From assembly GCA_963971425.1 (NCBI GenBank), contig OZ020524.1, positions 20,451,022 to 20,515,021 on the forward strand: a stretch of 64,000 nucleotides of DNA, read 5' to 3'. Every line of letters starts with the position of its first letter. The first letter of the stretch is position 1. This DNA is from Bryoerythrophyllum caledonicum. Its lineage: Eukaryota > Streptophyta > Bryopsida > Pottiales > Pottiaceae. Positions 32,396-42,945 of this stretch are shown piece after piece. The notes under the pieces are model-generated. The model was not told the DNA's origin. It ran no database searches and saw nothing but the letters and a program-made list of their open reading frames with translations. Both the position numbers and the translations under genes were made by a program.

Positions 32396-35300
32396 CAGTA
32401 ATCAGTAATCAGTAGTCAATGGTCAGTAATCAGTAACCATTTATCATGAGCATTTTAGGAGGTATCATGTAAGTCTGGAAGAGGTTGGTTGTTTTCGAGT
32501 TTAAGTTTGTGTAGGAGTATGGACGTTGCATGTTGGATAGCGATGGTATTAATTTTTAGTGAAAGTCTTTTTAATTGGGTCAATGGGGATATTGAATGTT
32601 TTTTCAAGACTTTTCATAGAGGGAATAAAGATAGCATCTCTAGCTCCAACGGTAATAACAATAAGGGGGTCAACTTTCCATCCAAGAGCACGAATGTCAT
32701 GAATAAGTGGTTGGTATTTATTAATTTTGTTTTTGATTGTTTTTAGGAAGAATCTGTCACAACAGTATTTGAATTCAATGAATTGGATGGTGAGGTTTGT
32801 ATTTTTTTGGTCCGGTGGAGGGTCTTTATATGGTAGTCCTTTAACGCATAGTAAATCTAGTTTGAGTCTGGCTTTACAATGACATCTTTGGTTTCCGCAT
32901 GTGCATGGAAGTAGCCATGGGGGGACTGTGTTTTCTTGTGGATTGTTGTTGAAGGTACCGGCATTCATAAGTATAAAGCATCGTGATTTGTTAAAGGATA
33001 TGATTAGTTTTCAAATTTCCCAAACTGCTTTATTGTGCCTTTTGACAATTAGGGAGTGTGTGATGGTTTTGGCGTTTGAGGAGTACCTATAGCCATGTGT
33101 CTGGGTCTGTGGAGGTGCATCTTGGGCATGTTATGGATGGGAATCTTTCTATACCAAAAAAGAGTTGTTTACGGGCATTTCCCATATATTGTCCAGTACG
33201 GAATTTGATGAGGCATGTTTTTTGTGAGTCTGTAATATTTGTAGGATTATTCCAAAAATTTGTAGATAGTTCGTTATCAATGTTGTTACCGGTCCATTTG
33301 TCTATATTAGGGAAGTTTTCCGAGATTAAGTCTAGGTTGTTGATTAGCTCTTGTTTTTTAAGATATTTATCCATAAATCCGATGGGGCCTTTGTTTAAGG
33401 TGTCTTCCATAGAAGACCAACTTTCTCTTTGGAAGTAGTATGGAGTAGCATGGGCCTGTTTGTGTGAGTGTTTGGCAATTTTATGGGATTTATCTAATCC
33501 TTCCTTAGCTGGTTTATCTTCTTGTTCGATTCCTTCAATATTGACATGTGCTCTAACTTTGTGGAGGGTTGTAATTTGTGTGCGATTTTGTAGCATTTCG
33601 ACCATAGATGTTAGTATGGCTTGGTCAAGGTGACTATTGTGGAGGGTAGGGTGTGCTACTTGTGTGTTTAATAGATACAAGACATTTGAGCAGTCTGTAA
33701 AGATGTGTGCCGGTTCATTAGCGTATTGTGTAAAGGTAATTTTTAGAGCTTTGTGAAGGGCCATCATCTCTGCTCTAAAGATATTTTGGAGTCCATGGAG
33801 TCTTTTGGATATTTTAATTTCTTTGGTAAAGTTGAATATGCCATATCCTATTTTTTCATTATGCCAATGTCCGGAGCTAGCTTCTACAGGTTCTTTGAAG
33901 GAACCATCTGTGTAGTAACTATATGCACGTTTGAATTTTAGGGGGTTGATGTCATGATATGTCGGGAGAGAGGGTGGAGTAATGAGGTGGATTGGTATTG
34001 TATATACATACTTAAGTTGGGACCATCTTTTGTTGCGATTCACCAGGGTATGGGAAGGTGTGGGTGGAGCTATTTTTGTATATAATTGGTGTATGCTTAG
34101 TTTGTTTGTTATGTTAGTATATGTAGCAAGGTTCTCTATGCTGCCGACATTATTATCTTGGTCGTGTAGGCATAGTATTTGTATGGTAGATGGCTCGAGT
34201 CTAGGTTTGCTTTTTAGTTCGGGTGGAATAATTGGTTCTTCATTTTACACCGAATCTGCTTCAAATAACGCAATGATGTCAGAATCTGGGAATGATCCTA
34301 AGTGGAGGTTAAGGTTTTGGTACCAATTATTATCTGGAATTATTATAATGGTGGAAGTGTTTATTGGATCATTTTTGGCCGCTAGTCTTGCCCAATGTAT
34401 TGCTTATTGTATGTCTTCTATATTGTGGGGGTGCGCAATACCATTTCCAATCCATTTGTAGTCAAAGGCATTTCCTAATGAGCCGAAAAGTTTGTCTCTT
34501 TCAAATGGTGAATGGAACTTAGTGAGTTGTATGGAGCATGTGACAGGGGATGAGAAGTACGAGTGTTGGATGTTGAAGGATGAGATTAATGAGTTTATAA
34601 TGGGCGTGAGTATTGTATATTTTGCACATTTGAAGGGGTCGGTTTTTGGGATGCGATATTTATATCTTTGGTATAGCCAAACAATGTCAGTTTCAAACGG
34701 TTGGGTTGCTGGCTCTATGTTTGAGGGAGTTTGTAGTTTGTTATGATATTGGTTCCATAGCCATTGGAGTCTAGTGACGAAAATAGTGATTAGATGTCTT
34801 CCATTGTCTTCATATATATGTGCATGATCGTCGTTAATTCTGATGGTATTTTTTGATGTGAGGATATCTTTTTCGGGGTTGCATTCCGTTGTGTGGATGT
34901 TGAGGAGGGGAATGATTATGGGTGGGGTAAGGGATCATGAGTCATGAAGTTGCTCTTGAGGGTGGTGTGCTTGTATGATTTCTATGAATTTATTTTGTGT
35001 GTTTTGATAATATTGTGTTAGTTTTAAGGAGTTATGGGTGGAGGTGTTATGATCATGCCATGGAAAGAGGTTCCTTTGGGGTAACCACTTGTTGTATGTA
35101 TTGTTGTTGTATTGCCATTGACATAGATATTTGGTATCATTTTAAAAAAAATTGTTGGTGTCAATGTGTTTATGATCGATAATGAGATTTATGGGATATG
35201 TGGACGGGTTTTTTAGGATGTGTGTAAGGAGGGAGGGCGGGGTGGGTGTGGCAAGTTGGAGGGATGAATTGGTGGGGTGTTGTTTCTGAGATGGATATTA

Positions 35301-36721
35301 TTGTTGGTTATAACATATGCCTCTTTTAGGGTGTAGGAATTTGGGTGTACAAGGCATGGTGAGGCGCATGTATTGGAGCATGAGGGGTAGCAAAATAGTT
35401 GTTGGGCAATATTGAGAGCGCTTTTTATTAGTTTGGATGGTGTAGTACGAAATGTCTTGAATTCATCGTGGTTCATAATGCGTGTTCCATTTGGTAGTGT
35501 AATTTGTTTTAGGTTGGTAATATTTATTGTTAAAAAAATTTGTAATAGTTTTTGGGAGAGGTGTTGGTTAATTCTTGTGTCATTTTGGGTTTCTTGTAGC
35601 CACATTTGTTCCAAAGGTGAGGGTTCTAACAGGAAGTCCGTTGATGTGCTTTTGAGGAAAAAATTTGCTTCATTTTTTAGTAGAAAAAATGTCCGCGTGA
35701 TTGGTGATCTAGTGCAATCTGCTTTGTTTATTCTAGGTATGTTTTTAGCCCACCATATTTGGCAAGGATAGAGTGGGAGAGTCCTTTGAAATTTTTTCCA
35801 AGTCTTCCTTTGTCGTTGAGTACATTTTGAAGTTGTTCCCCTATACATCGGAGGTAAGCATTTTTAAAGGAATAAGCTTCTTATCCAAATAATTTTTTTG
35901 GGAGTTAGGTTATGATATTTAACATGCATTTGGGAAGGCCACAAATGGATTTTTGTATGGCTATGATTTTTTTATCTAGTTTTTTAATAGCAGGCATAGA
36001 GTATGGAACTGCATAGAAACTATATGCTATTCCAGGTCTAAGTACTGTGTCTACCATTTTTATTTTTTGTTTCATAGTGGCTGTGCATGTTATTAGTTCT
36101 TTGCATTGTTTGATAAGTTTAGTAGTAGTGATGTGGATTTGTATCTTCCATTTCAGTGAGGGGACAAGATTTGTGCCTAGATATACGTAAGATTCATTTT
36201 GATGTAGTATGGGGATGGGTTAGATATGGTAGTTTATGCTCGCGGTTTGCATGAATGCTTTGGTTGCGGTCGGGTTCATATTGGATTTGTTTGGACATCC
36301 CGTGGCGGCACATTTTTGAGTGCCAACGTCCATACGTGACCAATTGCAAAATTTATCTATTTTGTTTAGTTGAATTTGTAATGATTTGAGTTTGTCGGCA
36401 ATAGCAGCAAGGTCATCGGTGTACGCGGCCGAGTTTATGGTAACTTGTGAAGTTCCAAAGGTGTAGCCTTTATTTCCCCTTTGCATCCATCTCAATAGTG
36501 GTTTTAAGAAAATGATGAATAGATATGGGCTTAGGGTGTCACCTTGTATGGTTCCGCGTTGGATGGAGATGGGGCGGGTTGCTCCAAAATGTTCTCCAAC
36601 GTATGAGGTGGAGGAGTTAGAGTAGATGTTTCCAAAGTCTAGTGCAACTGCATCGGTGGGGTATTTGAGGTCAGCCAATATTGCTAATAATCTTGCATGG
36701 TCAATAGATCCAAATGCATTT

Positions 36722-36726
<5 letters not shown>

Positions 36727-36808
<82 letters not shown>
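36727..36808. repeat. (TA)n microsatellite inside the reverse-transcriptase domain
   Basis: About 40 TA repeats, broken by one ACA, lie between the codons for FTNQD and for KNAFGSIDH. This is the place of RT catalytic motif A, so the expansion separates the Asp from the rest of the motif. Confidence 0.9.
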
Positions 36809-39480
36809 TTGGTTTGTAAATCGTGCATTTTTGAGTGCAGCTATTATGGTTTGGAGTTGTCTGGTGGTACTTCTTTCCGCACAAAAGCCTTCTTGGCTGT
36901 CGTCTAGGATTTGATGTTTTTCTTCATATGGGGATAATATAGATGTAAATGCACTTGTGAAGAGTTTATAGATAGTGTTGTCTAAGGCAATTGGTCTATG
37001 GTTGGGGAGCATTGAGGGGTCACTTTTTTATATAGTATTATTGTTGAACTAGTTTTCCATTATGCGGGGATTTGTTTTTGTTTGTAACAGTGAGAAAAGA
37101 ATAGGGAGAGGAGTTCGTGGGGGCAATAGTTTTAAAATGGAGTTTGGAATTCGGTCTGGTCCATGGGCTTTATTGTTTCCTACATATTTTAGGCATGTGT
37201 CGTATTTGGCACGGTTGAAGTAGTTGTGTAGCGGGATGTGTGGTTCACCACGTTTATCTATGTTGAAGCCGTCAAGGTCATGCCATGGGTATTGTCTTAC
37301 TGCACATGTACATGTAGTTGGATGATCTGGTAAGTAGTTGCATGTAGGTAGGGTAGGTCTGTTGTTTTTTGTTTATTGGTTATAAATCTCATTTGCAATG
37401 TCTTCGGGGCTGGTTAAGATGTTGTTATACTCGTTAGTCATATAGTCCAATGGTGGAGATTCATTGTTTTTGAAAACTCTTTGGTTGATTTTCTTTGGGC
37501 TGGTTTCATATAACTGTCTGTATTTAGAGATGGCTTTCTTGATTTTTTCTTTGGTATACTTGGTAGTTATTTTTCTGGCTTGTTTATTTGCCTCTTTTGC
37601 GATTAATGCAATATTCATCTGGTGATGTGTGGGAGGGTGGAGCTGGCGGGATTTGGGTATGTTGGAGGGATTGTATTTCTACACAAATGGGGTGGATAAA
37701 CCATTGTGGGTTATTTTTTATATTTCTAATTGTTTTCCAAATGATATGGTAGGTTTTTAAGTGTTGTTCCTATTTTCTAGAGAGTTTTCGTGGTAAGTAG
37801 CCTCCTTGTTTGGGTGTTCTATTTGTTAATTGGGGCATGGGTGGGACTTTATAGGTTTTCTCTAGGGTGTTAGAGATGTTATTTATTATTGAGTCTAGGG
37901 AGTTGCAGGTTTCTAGCCATTGAGTTTGGGAGAGTTGGTCATAGTTTTTTAGATAGTTAATAAGGGAGTCGATTTGTATAGAGTTTTCTTAAAAAAACAT
38001 TGTGATGAAATCTTGTCCATTGGTTATTGGGATGGGTTTAAGTATTTGAACCTTATTGTAATTTGGAGTTACTGGTGTTCTACTGATAAATATGTTTTGT
38101 GGGTTATTTAATTGGATTGGTGAGTGGTATGAGTTTATAATTATTTTTATTTGCGTTGTGCAAGAATATTGTCCGTGGTTGGAATTGAGGATGTAAACGC
38201 CGTCTATTAAAGTTAGGTCTTTAAAGTCATATCCACTTTATCTAAAGTGTCTTGAGTTTGCAGGTATATACTTAAAATTTAGGTTATCAGTGAAGTTGGG
38301 CCATTTTTGGTCAATGGGTTGCGGTGGGGAATAGCAATCTTTGTTTTGTCTCCTAATCAGTGCGACGTCTCTATTAAAATTGCCACATAGTAAATGTGCG
38401 TGGTTTGGGTGATTGTTAATTTGAGTAGTAATGGTGTTCTTGATATCTCTGAAGAATCTTATGTCTTCTGGATGGGATGGCATGTAAATGTGAAGTATTA
38501 GCCATGGTTGAAGCGGTTGATTATTGATTTTTAGAATTTGTAGATAATGAGATATTATGCATTGGTGTGGGAATTTTGGCAATGTTGCCGGGGAATGCGT
38601 AGGTTTTATGTACTAGTGTGGGAAGGCCACCACGGGCGGGTGTGTATGGGTGGCATTGTTAGATACAACGTGTGAGTGCATGGGTATTATTAAAGATGAG
38701 TTTATAGTTAGGAAAGAACCGTTGTATATATTTAGTAGATTTTGTGGCTGTGTGTTTGGTCTCTTGGATGTTGTTATATGTGGTGAGATTTTGGATGCAT
38801 GGCAGGGCAGTGTTGAGGGATGAAGCGTTCCACGTTAGCATGTATGTGACATTGTCTATTTTGTTTGTGTTCAAATCTACACGTATGGAGGTGGTGGGGG
38901 TGGGTGTGAGTATTCTAGTATCGGTTTGAAGCATCTCAGTGATTCTTTTATTATTTTATTGTGGAGGAATGGGAAGTGTTGATGTATTGTCTGTTGTGTT
39001 GGGCTTGGATTTTGATTATGGATGAATTTTGTATAGTTTTTAATCTATTGATTCTTTATGATGTATAATGTCTTGATTTTCTTCAATGAATTTTGTATAA
39101 TGGTGTTTTGTGTTTATGTGCCGTTTGGGTTGATTATGTAGGGTGGCTAGTTTATTTAGAAGAGTATTAGTCCATTGTGTGACTTCTAGATGTGGTGGTG
39201 ATAGAAGATGGTTACATACTTCTAGATAGGGGTGAATGGTAATTATTAAAGTGTATAGTATGTGTGATGGGGGATGTTCTATGTTTTGTTGGATGTAACG
39301 GGCAATATGTGGGAATGTAATATTATATGTGTTATGTAGTATGTGCCTATTTTTTAGGAGTGGTGCAAATGTGTTTGAGATGTGTTGGTATTTGGGGTGG
39401 AATTTTATGGTACTTGGAATAAAGTTCATTTTTGCTCTTGTTTTGTGTGCCGCTGGGTGTATTTTTACTAGGTTGGGCAT

Positions 39481-39534
39481 GGGGCCGGGATTTATTTCAA
39501 TGTCTCCTCCAAGTAGACTTACAAGTCCGTAGTG
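39481..39534 (-). other. 2A-like ribosome-skipping motif at the ORF2 N-terminus, copy 2
   Basis: The minus strand encodes HYGLVSLLGGDIEINPGP and is followed by ATG (MPNLV). It differs from copy 1 in the upstream helix and at the variable x residue (I against T), but keeps G-D-I-E-x-N-P-G-P. Confidence 0.8.
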
Positions 39535-39700
39535 TTTGGGGTGGTTGTTGTTGTTGTTGTTGTTGTTGTTTTTTTTTGTTTTTGTCTTTGTTTTTAATTT
39601 TGTTTATGTCTTTGTTCTTTTTAATTTTGTTTTTGTCTTTGTTTTTGTTTATGTTTTGTTTTGTTTTGTGGTATGTAAGTATACTATGATATGCTTTTCT

Positions 39701-39732
<32 letters not shown>

Positions 39733-39798
39733 TTTAAATATGTATTTTAGTATGTATATATACTATAGTGTGTTTGGTTGTAGCATTGTTTGACGCTA
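39535..39798 (-). repeat. LINE ORF1-ORF2 spacer with simple repeats
   Basis: Contains (GTT)n at about 39545-39570, T-rich TTTTGTCTTTG repeats and a (TA)n run at 39702-39725. No coding potential. The spacer in copy 1 is longer (about 640 bp). Confidence 0.7.
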
Positions 39799-40860
39799 TT
39801 AGTTTGACACGTCCATCTTACTCTCAATAACCCGTTGCTCCCGCTTTGATGCTTGTGTTTCTGCTACCATGATGGTTGCAATGAGTTGGGATCGAAGAGT
39901 AGACATTTTCCCCCTTAGGGATTTGACCGTGTTTGCTTGTACCATATCCGCATATTGTCTTGCTTCTTCTACAATCTCTCCTTTCATAGTCTTCATTTCT
40001 CTTTGAAGTTGTTGTAGGGTGACCCCATTGCCCTTATTTGGGCCATCTTCCATAGCAATTATTGCGTTGGCTACAGCCAAGTTTACATCCGTGAACCCTA
40101 ATCTTGTTAACTCATCCGCACTTGGTTTGTTATTACCATCCAAACTCTTAGGGTGGGGGGTAAACATGATGTATTAACCATGGAGTTTTTTACTTTGCTT
40201 GACAAACTTCTTATACACCGCTGCATTTAAACATTCAATGTTGCACATGCCAACATGTTGTTTATGCTCAAGTTTGAAGAATGTATCTACCACATTCTCC
40301 TCCCCGAGTATGGACTTGATTCCATCTGCTACACTAAACATCGCATTTAGTGTAGTCACACAAATAGTGTAATTACCCTACTACACTATTTGCGAACTTG
40401 TTCACAATTAGTGTTAGTTGCGGCAAGCTTTTTCATACACTAATAGTGATTTTATTCATTGCGGTAAGCTTATATAGCTATACTAATTGTGCACAAGTAA
40501 AAAAAAAAAACCCATTTTTACTGCAATTCACATATAGTGTAATGTTTTACATTTAGTGTAATGTTGTGTCATTACACTAATTGTAATTCTTCCTTTTAGT
40601 GTAAGGGTTCGTATTTAGTGTAGACGACACTAAATGCGATGTTTAGTGTAGTTCTATTTCACTTTTTGTTTTGTTGAGATTTTTTGCAATCAGAATTAGG
40701 CAATTCTTTTTTGCAATCTCATCCTCATCCATCTTCCGAGTCGCAAAGACCTGCACAAAGATCTCATTATTGAATGAGACTTTGTAGTCCTTATTCAAAA
40801 TCTCACAATCAATAAGGTGTTTGAGCAAAAGTTAAATTTGGAGTTGCCCAACATGCCTGC
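39799..40860 (-). pseudogene. LINE ORF1 C-terminal fragment, interrupted by a MITE
   Basis: Frames at 39799-40167 and 40174-40359 match the ORF1 tail of copy 1: DGIKSILG, VYKKFV, LGFTDVNLAVANAI, and a coiled-coil C-terminus. The piece at 40651-40828 (AKKNCLILIAKN) lies upstream of the inserted element. The N-terminal ~350 residues are absent. Confidence 0.75.
40332..40648. mobile_element. TA-flanked TIR element (MITE) inside LINE ORF1, 317 bp
   Basis: The inverted ends are CACTAAACATCGCATTTAGT (40332) and its near-exact complement ending at 40648. TA is duplicated at 40330-40331 and 40649-40650. Taking out the element and one TA leaves the LINE frame open across the site, which supports the boundaries. 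The inside is rich in TTAGTGTA repeats. The 2-bp TA duplication fits Tc1/mariner-type MITEs despite the CACTA-like end. Confidence 0.85.
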
Positions 40861-42061
40861 TCTCCCCATTCGAACTTCAAAACCCTATAAAGTTTTCATT
40901 AAATGTCAGATTTAGGAAAAATTGGATTCACACACACGGTAACTCTTAGTAATGTCCATCTGTAGTAAAAAAATTCAAAAAATATTATTACAAATTGACA
41001 CAGTAGAAACCTACCCAAACCTTCCAAAGTCCCCTGAAGAGACTCTTGGTAATTTAGGGGTTTAGTATACTCCTAATAAAGTCATCCAAAAAGTGGATGA
41101 TAGTTCCCATTTGGTAATTTCACACAATGTTTTGATTACATCTGATGGTCTTCACCTTGTATATGTGGCTCATTTCAAATCCAATCCTTTTTGGATAACC
41201 CTTCCAGCTTCAGAATAACTCTACTACTTTCAAAGACCATCTCCAATATCTTCAAAGTGCTAGAGTTTGGTTCGGAATTGTATCATAGTTGATGATTTTG
41301 AACCCTATTCCCCAGCCACTAAACTCCAAACTCACCTACACAATCCCAAACCTGAACACGACATCCAACAGTTATGAACAACCAAAAAAAGCCCACTGAA
41401 AACCAGGACCACTCATGAACCAACTTCAAATCTACAAAAAGCTGAAAATAATCCAATCCAAACTCTACCAAAACGGGAGGAAAACCAGAAGCAGGGCCCA
41501 TTACAGCCCGGAAGTGGCGGCCTGGTATTTAAGGCTCCACTAGAGCGACATTAACTCCACCATCCACTAACAAGTTACAAGTGTTAATCTCCTCTCTCAT
41601 CGCAGCAGGCTCATGGCTCCTCTTGATTGTAGGCTTGAGTTTGGTAGCACGAGTAGCACCTGAGCTCGCTAGAAACGCTGCCCTTTGTGCGTAGTCCACG
41701 CAAGTGTGCTTGAGATGTGACTGTCACAGTTGATGCGAGGAGGCGTCGGTGTCGACAGACCTGGTTGCAGTCCAGGAGGAGCTGTTTTTGAGCTGGGGAT
41801 GACTGAGAAGTGGGTACTGCGATAGTTGGTGTTGTAGTGGTACTGGAGCTGCTTCTGCTCCGGAGTTGAGCGGTTGTCTAGGAATCAAGAAGTTGCGGGC
41901 AGCGAGTCGGTTTGGAGCGGAGTTTGAGCTGCTCGTGATGTGATGTTAAGGGAATGTATGTGAAGGTGTGGTGGGAGTGATGGTGGTTGATGGCGCGACC
42001 AGGCTGGTGGAGTGAGAGTTTCACCGGGGTGGGTGTGGGTTTTTTTTTGGGGGGCTTTGGG
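40861..42061. other. Intergenic, no gene recognised
   Basis: Flank between LINE copy 2 and the small GC-rich gene. Small frames have no motif. The last ~200 bp are G-rich and should include the promoter and leader of the next gene. Confidence 0.5.
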
Positions 42062-42493
42062 ATGGCGACCAAGGTGCACGACCAAGGGGACGAGGAGCGG
42101 GAGTTTGCGGAGATCGACCGCATTCTGGCGCAAGCCAAGCAGGACCGCAAGCTGATGCGCCGCGCGGGCAGGAACCTCTCCGACATCCCTGAGAACTTCG
42201 CCCACGTCCCGGGGTCCTCGCCCGACGAGGCTCCGCAGCACGCGCGACCCGTCTCGCTCGACATGTCGCAACCGGACCTCGCAAGCCGGAGGAGGGACCT
42301 GTCGACGTCGCGACCGCCGCGCCCGCCACGCTATTACAACCCGAAGCTGCACGTGCCGGGCCTCAGCGCGCCGGTCAAGTGGCTGCGAGGGTACATGGGC
42401 TGCCTCGTGGCGGCGCAGCACCGCGACGATCACGTCCAAAGGTCGATGCAGCAACAACACCATCCTCCTCGTGTTGCCAGCTGTGGCGTGTGA
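42062..42493 (+). CDS. Unknown small hydrophilic protein, 143 aa, intronless
   Basis: An ATG in GATGGCGACC context opens a GC-rich frame to the stop at 42491-42493. The product is charged and Arg/Pro-rich: an acidic start (DQGDEEREFAEIDRIL), a basic middle and a more ordered C-terminal part (YYNPKLHVPGLSAPVKWLRG). I recognise no family. GC content is much higher than the flanks, which supports real coding. An in-frame upstream ATG-type start at 41987 is possible but less likely because the added residues are Gly/Phe-rich leader-like sequence. Confidence 0.6.
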   Translation: MATKVHDQGDEEREFAEIDRILAQAKQDRKLMRRAGRNLSDIPENFAHVPGSSPDEAPQHARPVSLDMSQPDLASRRRDLSTSRPPRPPRYYNPKLHVPGLSAPVKWLRGYMGCLVAAQHRDDHVQRSMQQQHHPPRVASCGV

Positions 42494-42945
42494 GCTCCAA
42501 ACCCTAATGTAACGCTCTCAGTTCATCTGCAGGTTGTGTTTGATTGAGTTTGGCGGAGAATTTTCAGCATTCAGTGTGTTTGATCATTTGGGAGACCATG
42601 CTAGATTAGTTGACTTGTATATTATGCCAGCATCTTTTTGGCTTTCGTGCTCGACAACCATATGATGGATTTATGTACGTCTGATAAATTACATCACATG
42701 TGATACCGACATGTTTTTTTTGCTTTACCAACCATTTGCTTGATATCACTGTCTACGGATGATTACATCGTATGCCATATTGTGTCCACTAGCCAAGCCT
42801 GGCTACATCACAGCATATGTGTGGACAATGGAGAAGACAACTCCACCTTTGTGGCCAACTCTTTTCTCAGTATACATAACTAGACCTGCAGCAGATGTAA
42901 AAACAAAAGCACAAGATTTTATGTATTGACAAGCTGCGGTGAAAT

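Larger units (their letters stand above)
32455..39534 (-). pseudogene. LINE ORF2 pseudogene (2A, APE, RT, RNase H, Cys-rich C-terminus)
   Basis: 2A-like motif at 39534-39481. APE-type endonuclease at about 38934-38080 (TWNASSLN, LLCGNFNRD as the GDFN motif, NSYHSPI as the SDHxP-like end). Reverse transcriptase at about 37012-36220 (PNHRPIALDNTIYKLF, SQEGFCAERST, KNAFGSIDH, RGTIQGDTLSPYLF, and AYTDDLAAIA as the YxDD box). RNase H at about 33960-33500 (YYTDGSF, FRAEMMALHKAL, IFTDCSNVL, VRAHVNIEG). Then TCPRC..WLHVL, a CTCGNQRCHC cluster (32895) and a final block WKVDPLIVITVGARDA. The copy is broken by several frame changes, but each domain keeps recognisable catalytic residues. Confidence 0.85.
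32262..40860 (-). mobile_element. LINE copy 2, nearly full length but decayed, 5'-truncated in ORF1
   Basis: Reading right to left: C-terminal ~200 residues of ORF1 (40860-39799, interrupted by a MITE), a spacer (39798-39535), a very long ORF2 (39534-32455) and a 3' tail module (32395-32283) followed by (TTC)4. ORF2 order is 2A motif, APE endonuclease, reverse transcriptase, long linker, RNase H, Cys/His segment and a conserved C-terminal block. The ORF2 span of about 7 kb is unusually long for a LINE. Many frameshifts and stops are present. The third copy (49.1-50.2 kb) confirms the 3' half. Confidence 0.88.

Noticed and set aside
32396-32442. CAGTAAT tandem repeats considered as a CRISPR-like array
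   Set aside because: A short 7-bp slippage repeat in a LINE 3' UTR in a plant genome, with no spacers.
33087-34043. RNase H domain considered as evidence of an LTR retrotransposon
   Set aside because: No LTRs, protease or integrase; an APE endonuclease and ORF1 in line with the RT and a structured tail mark it as a LINE.
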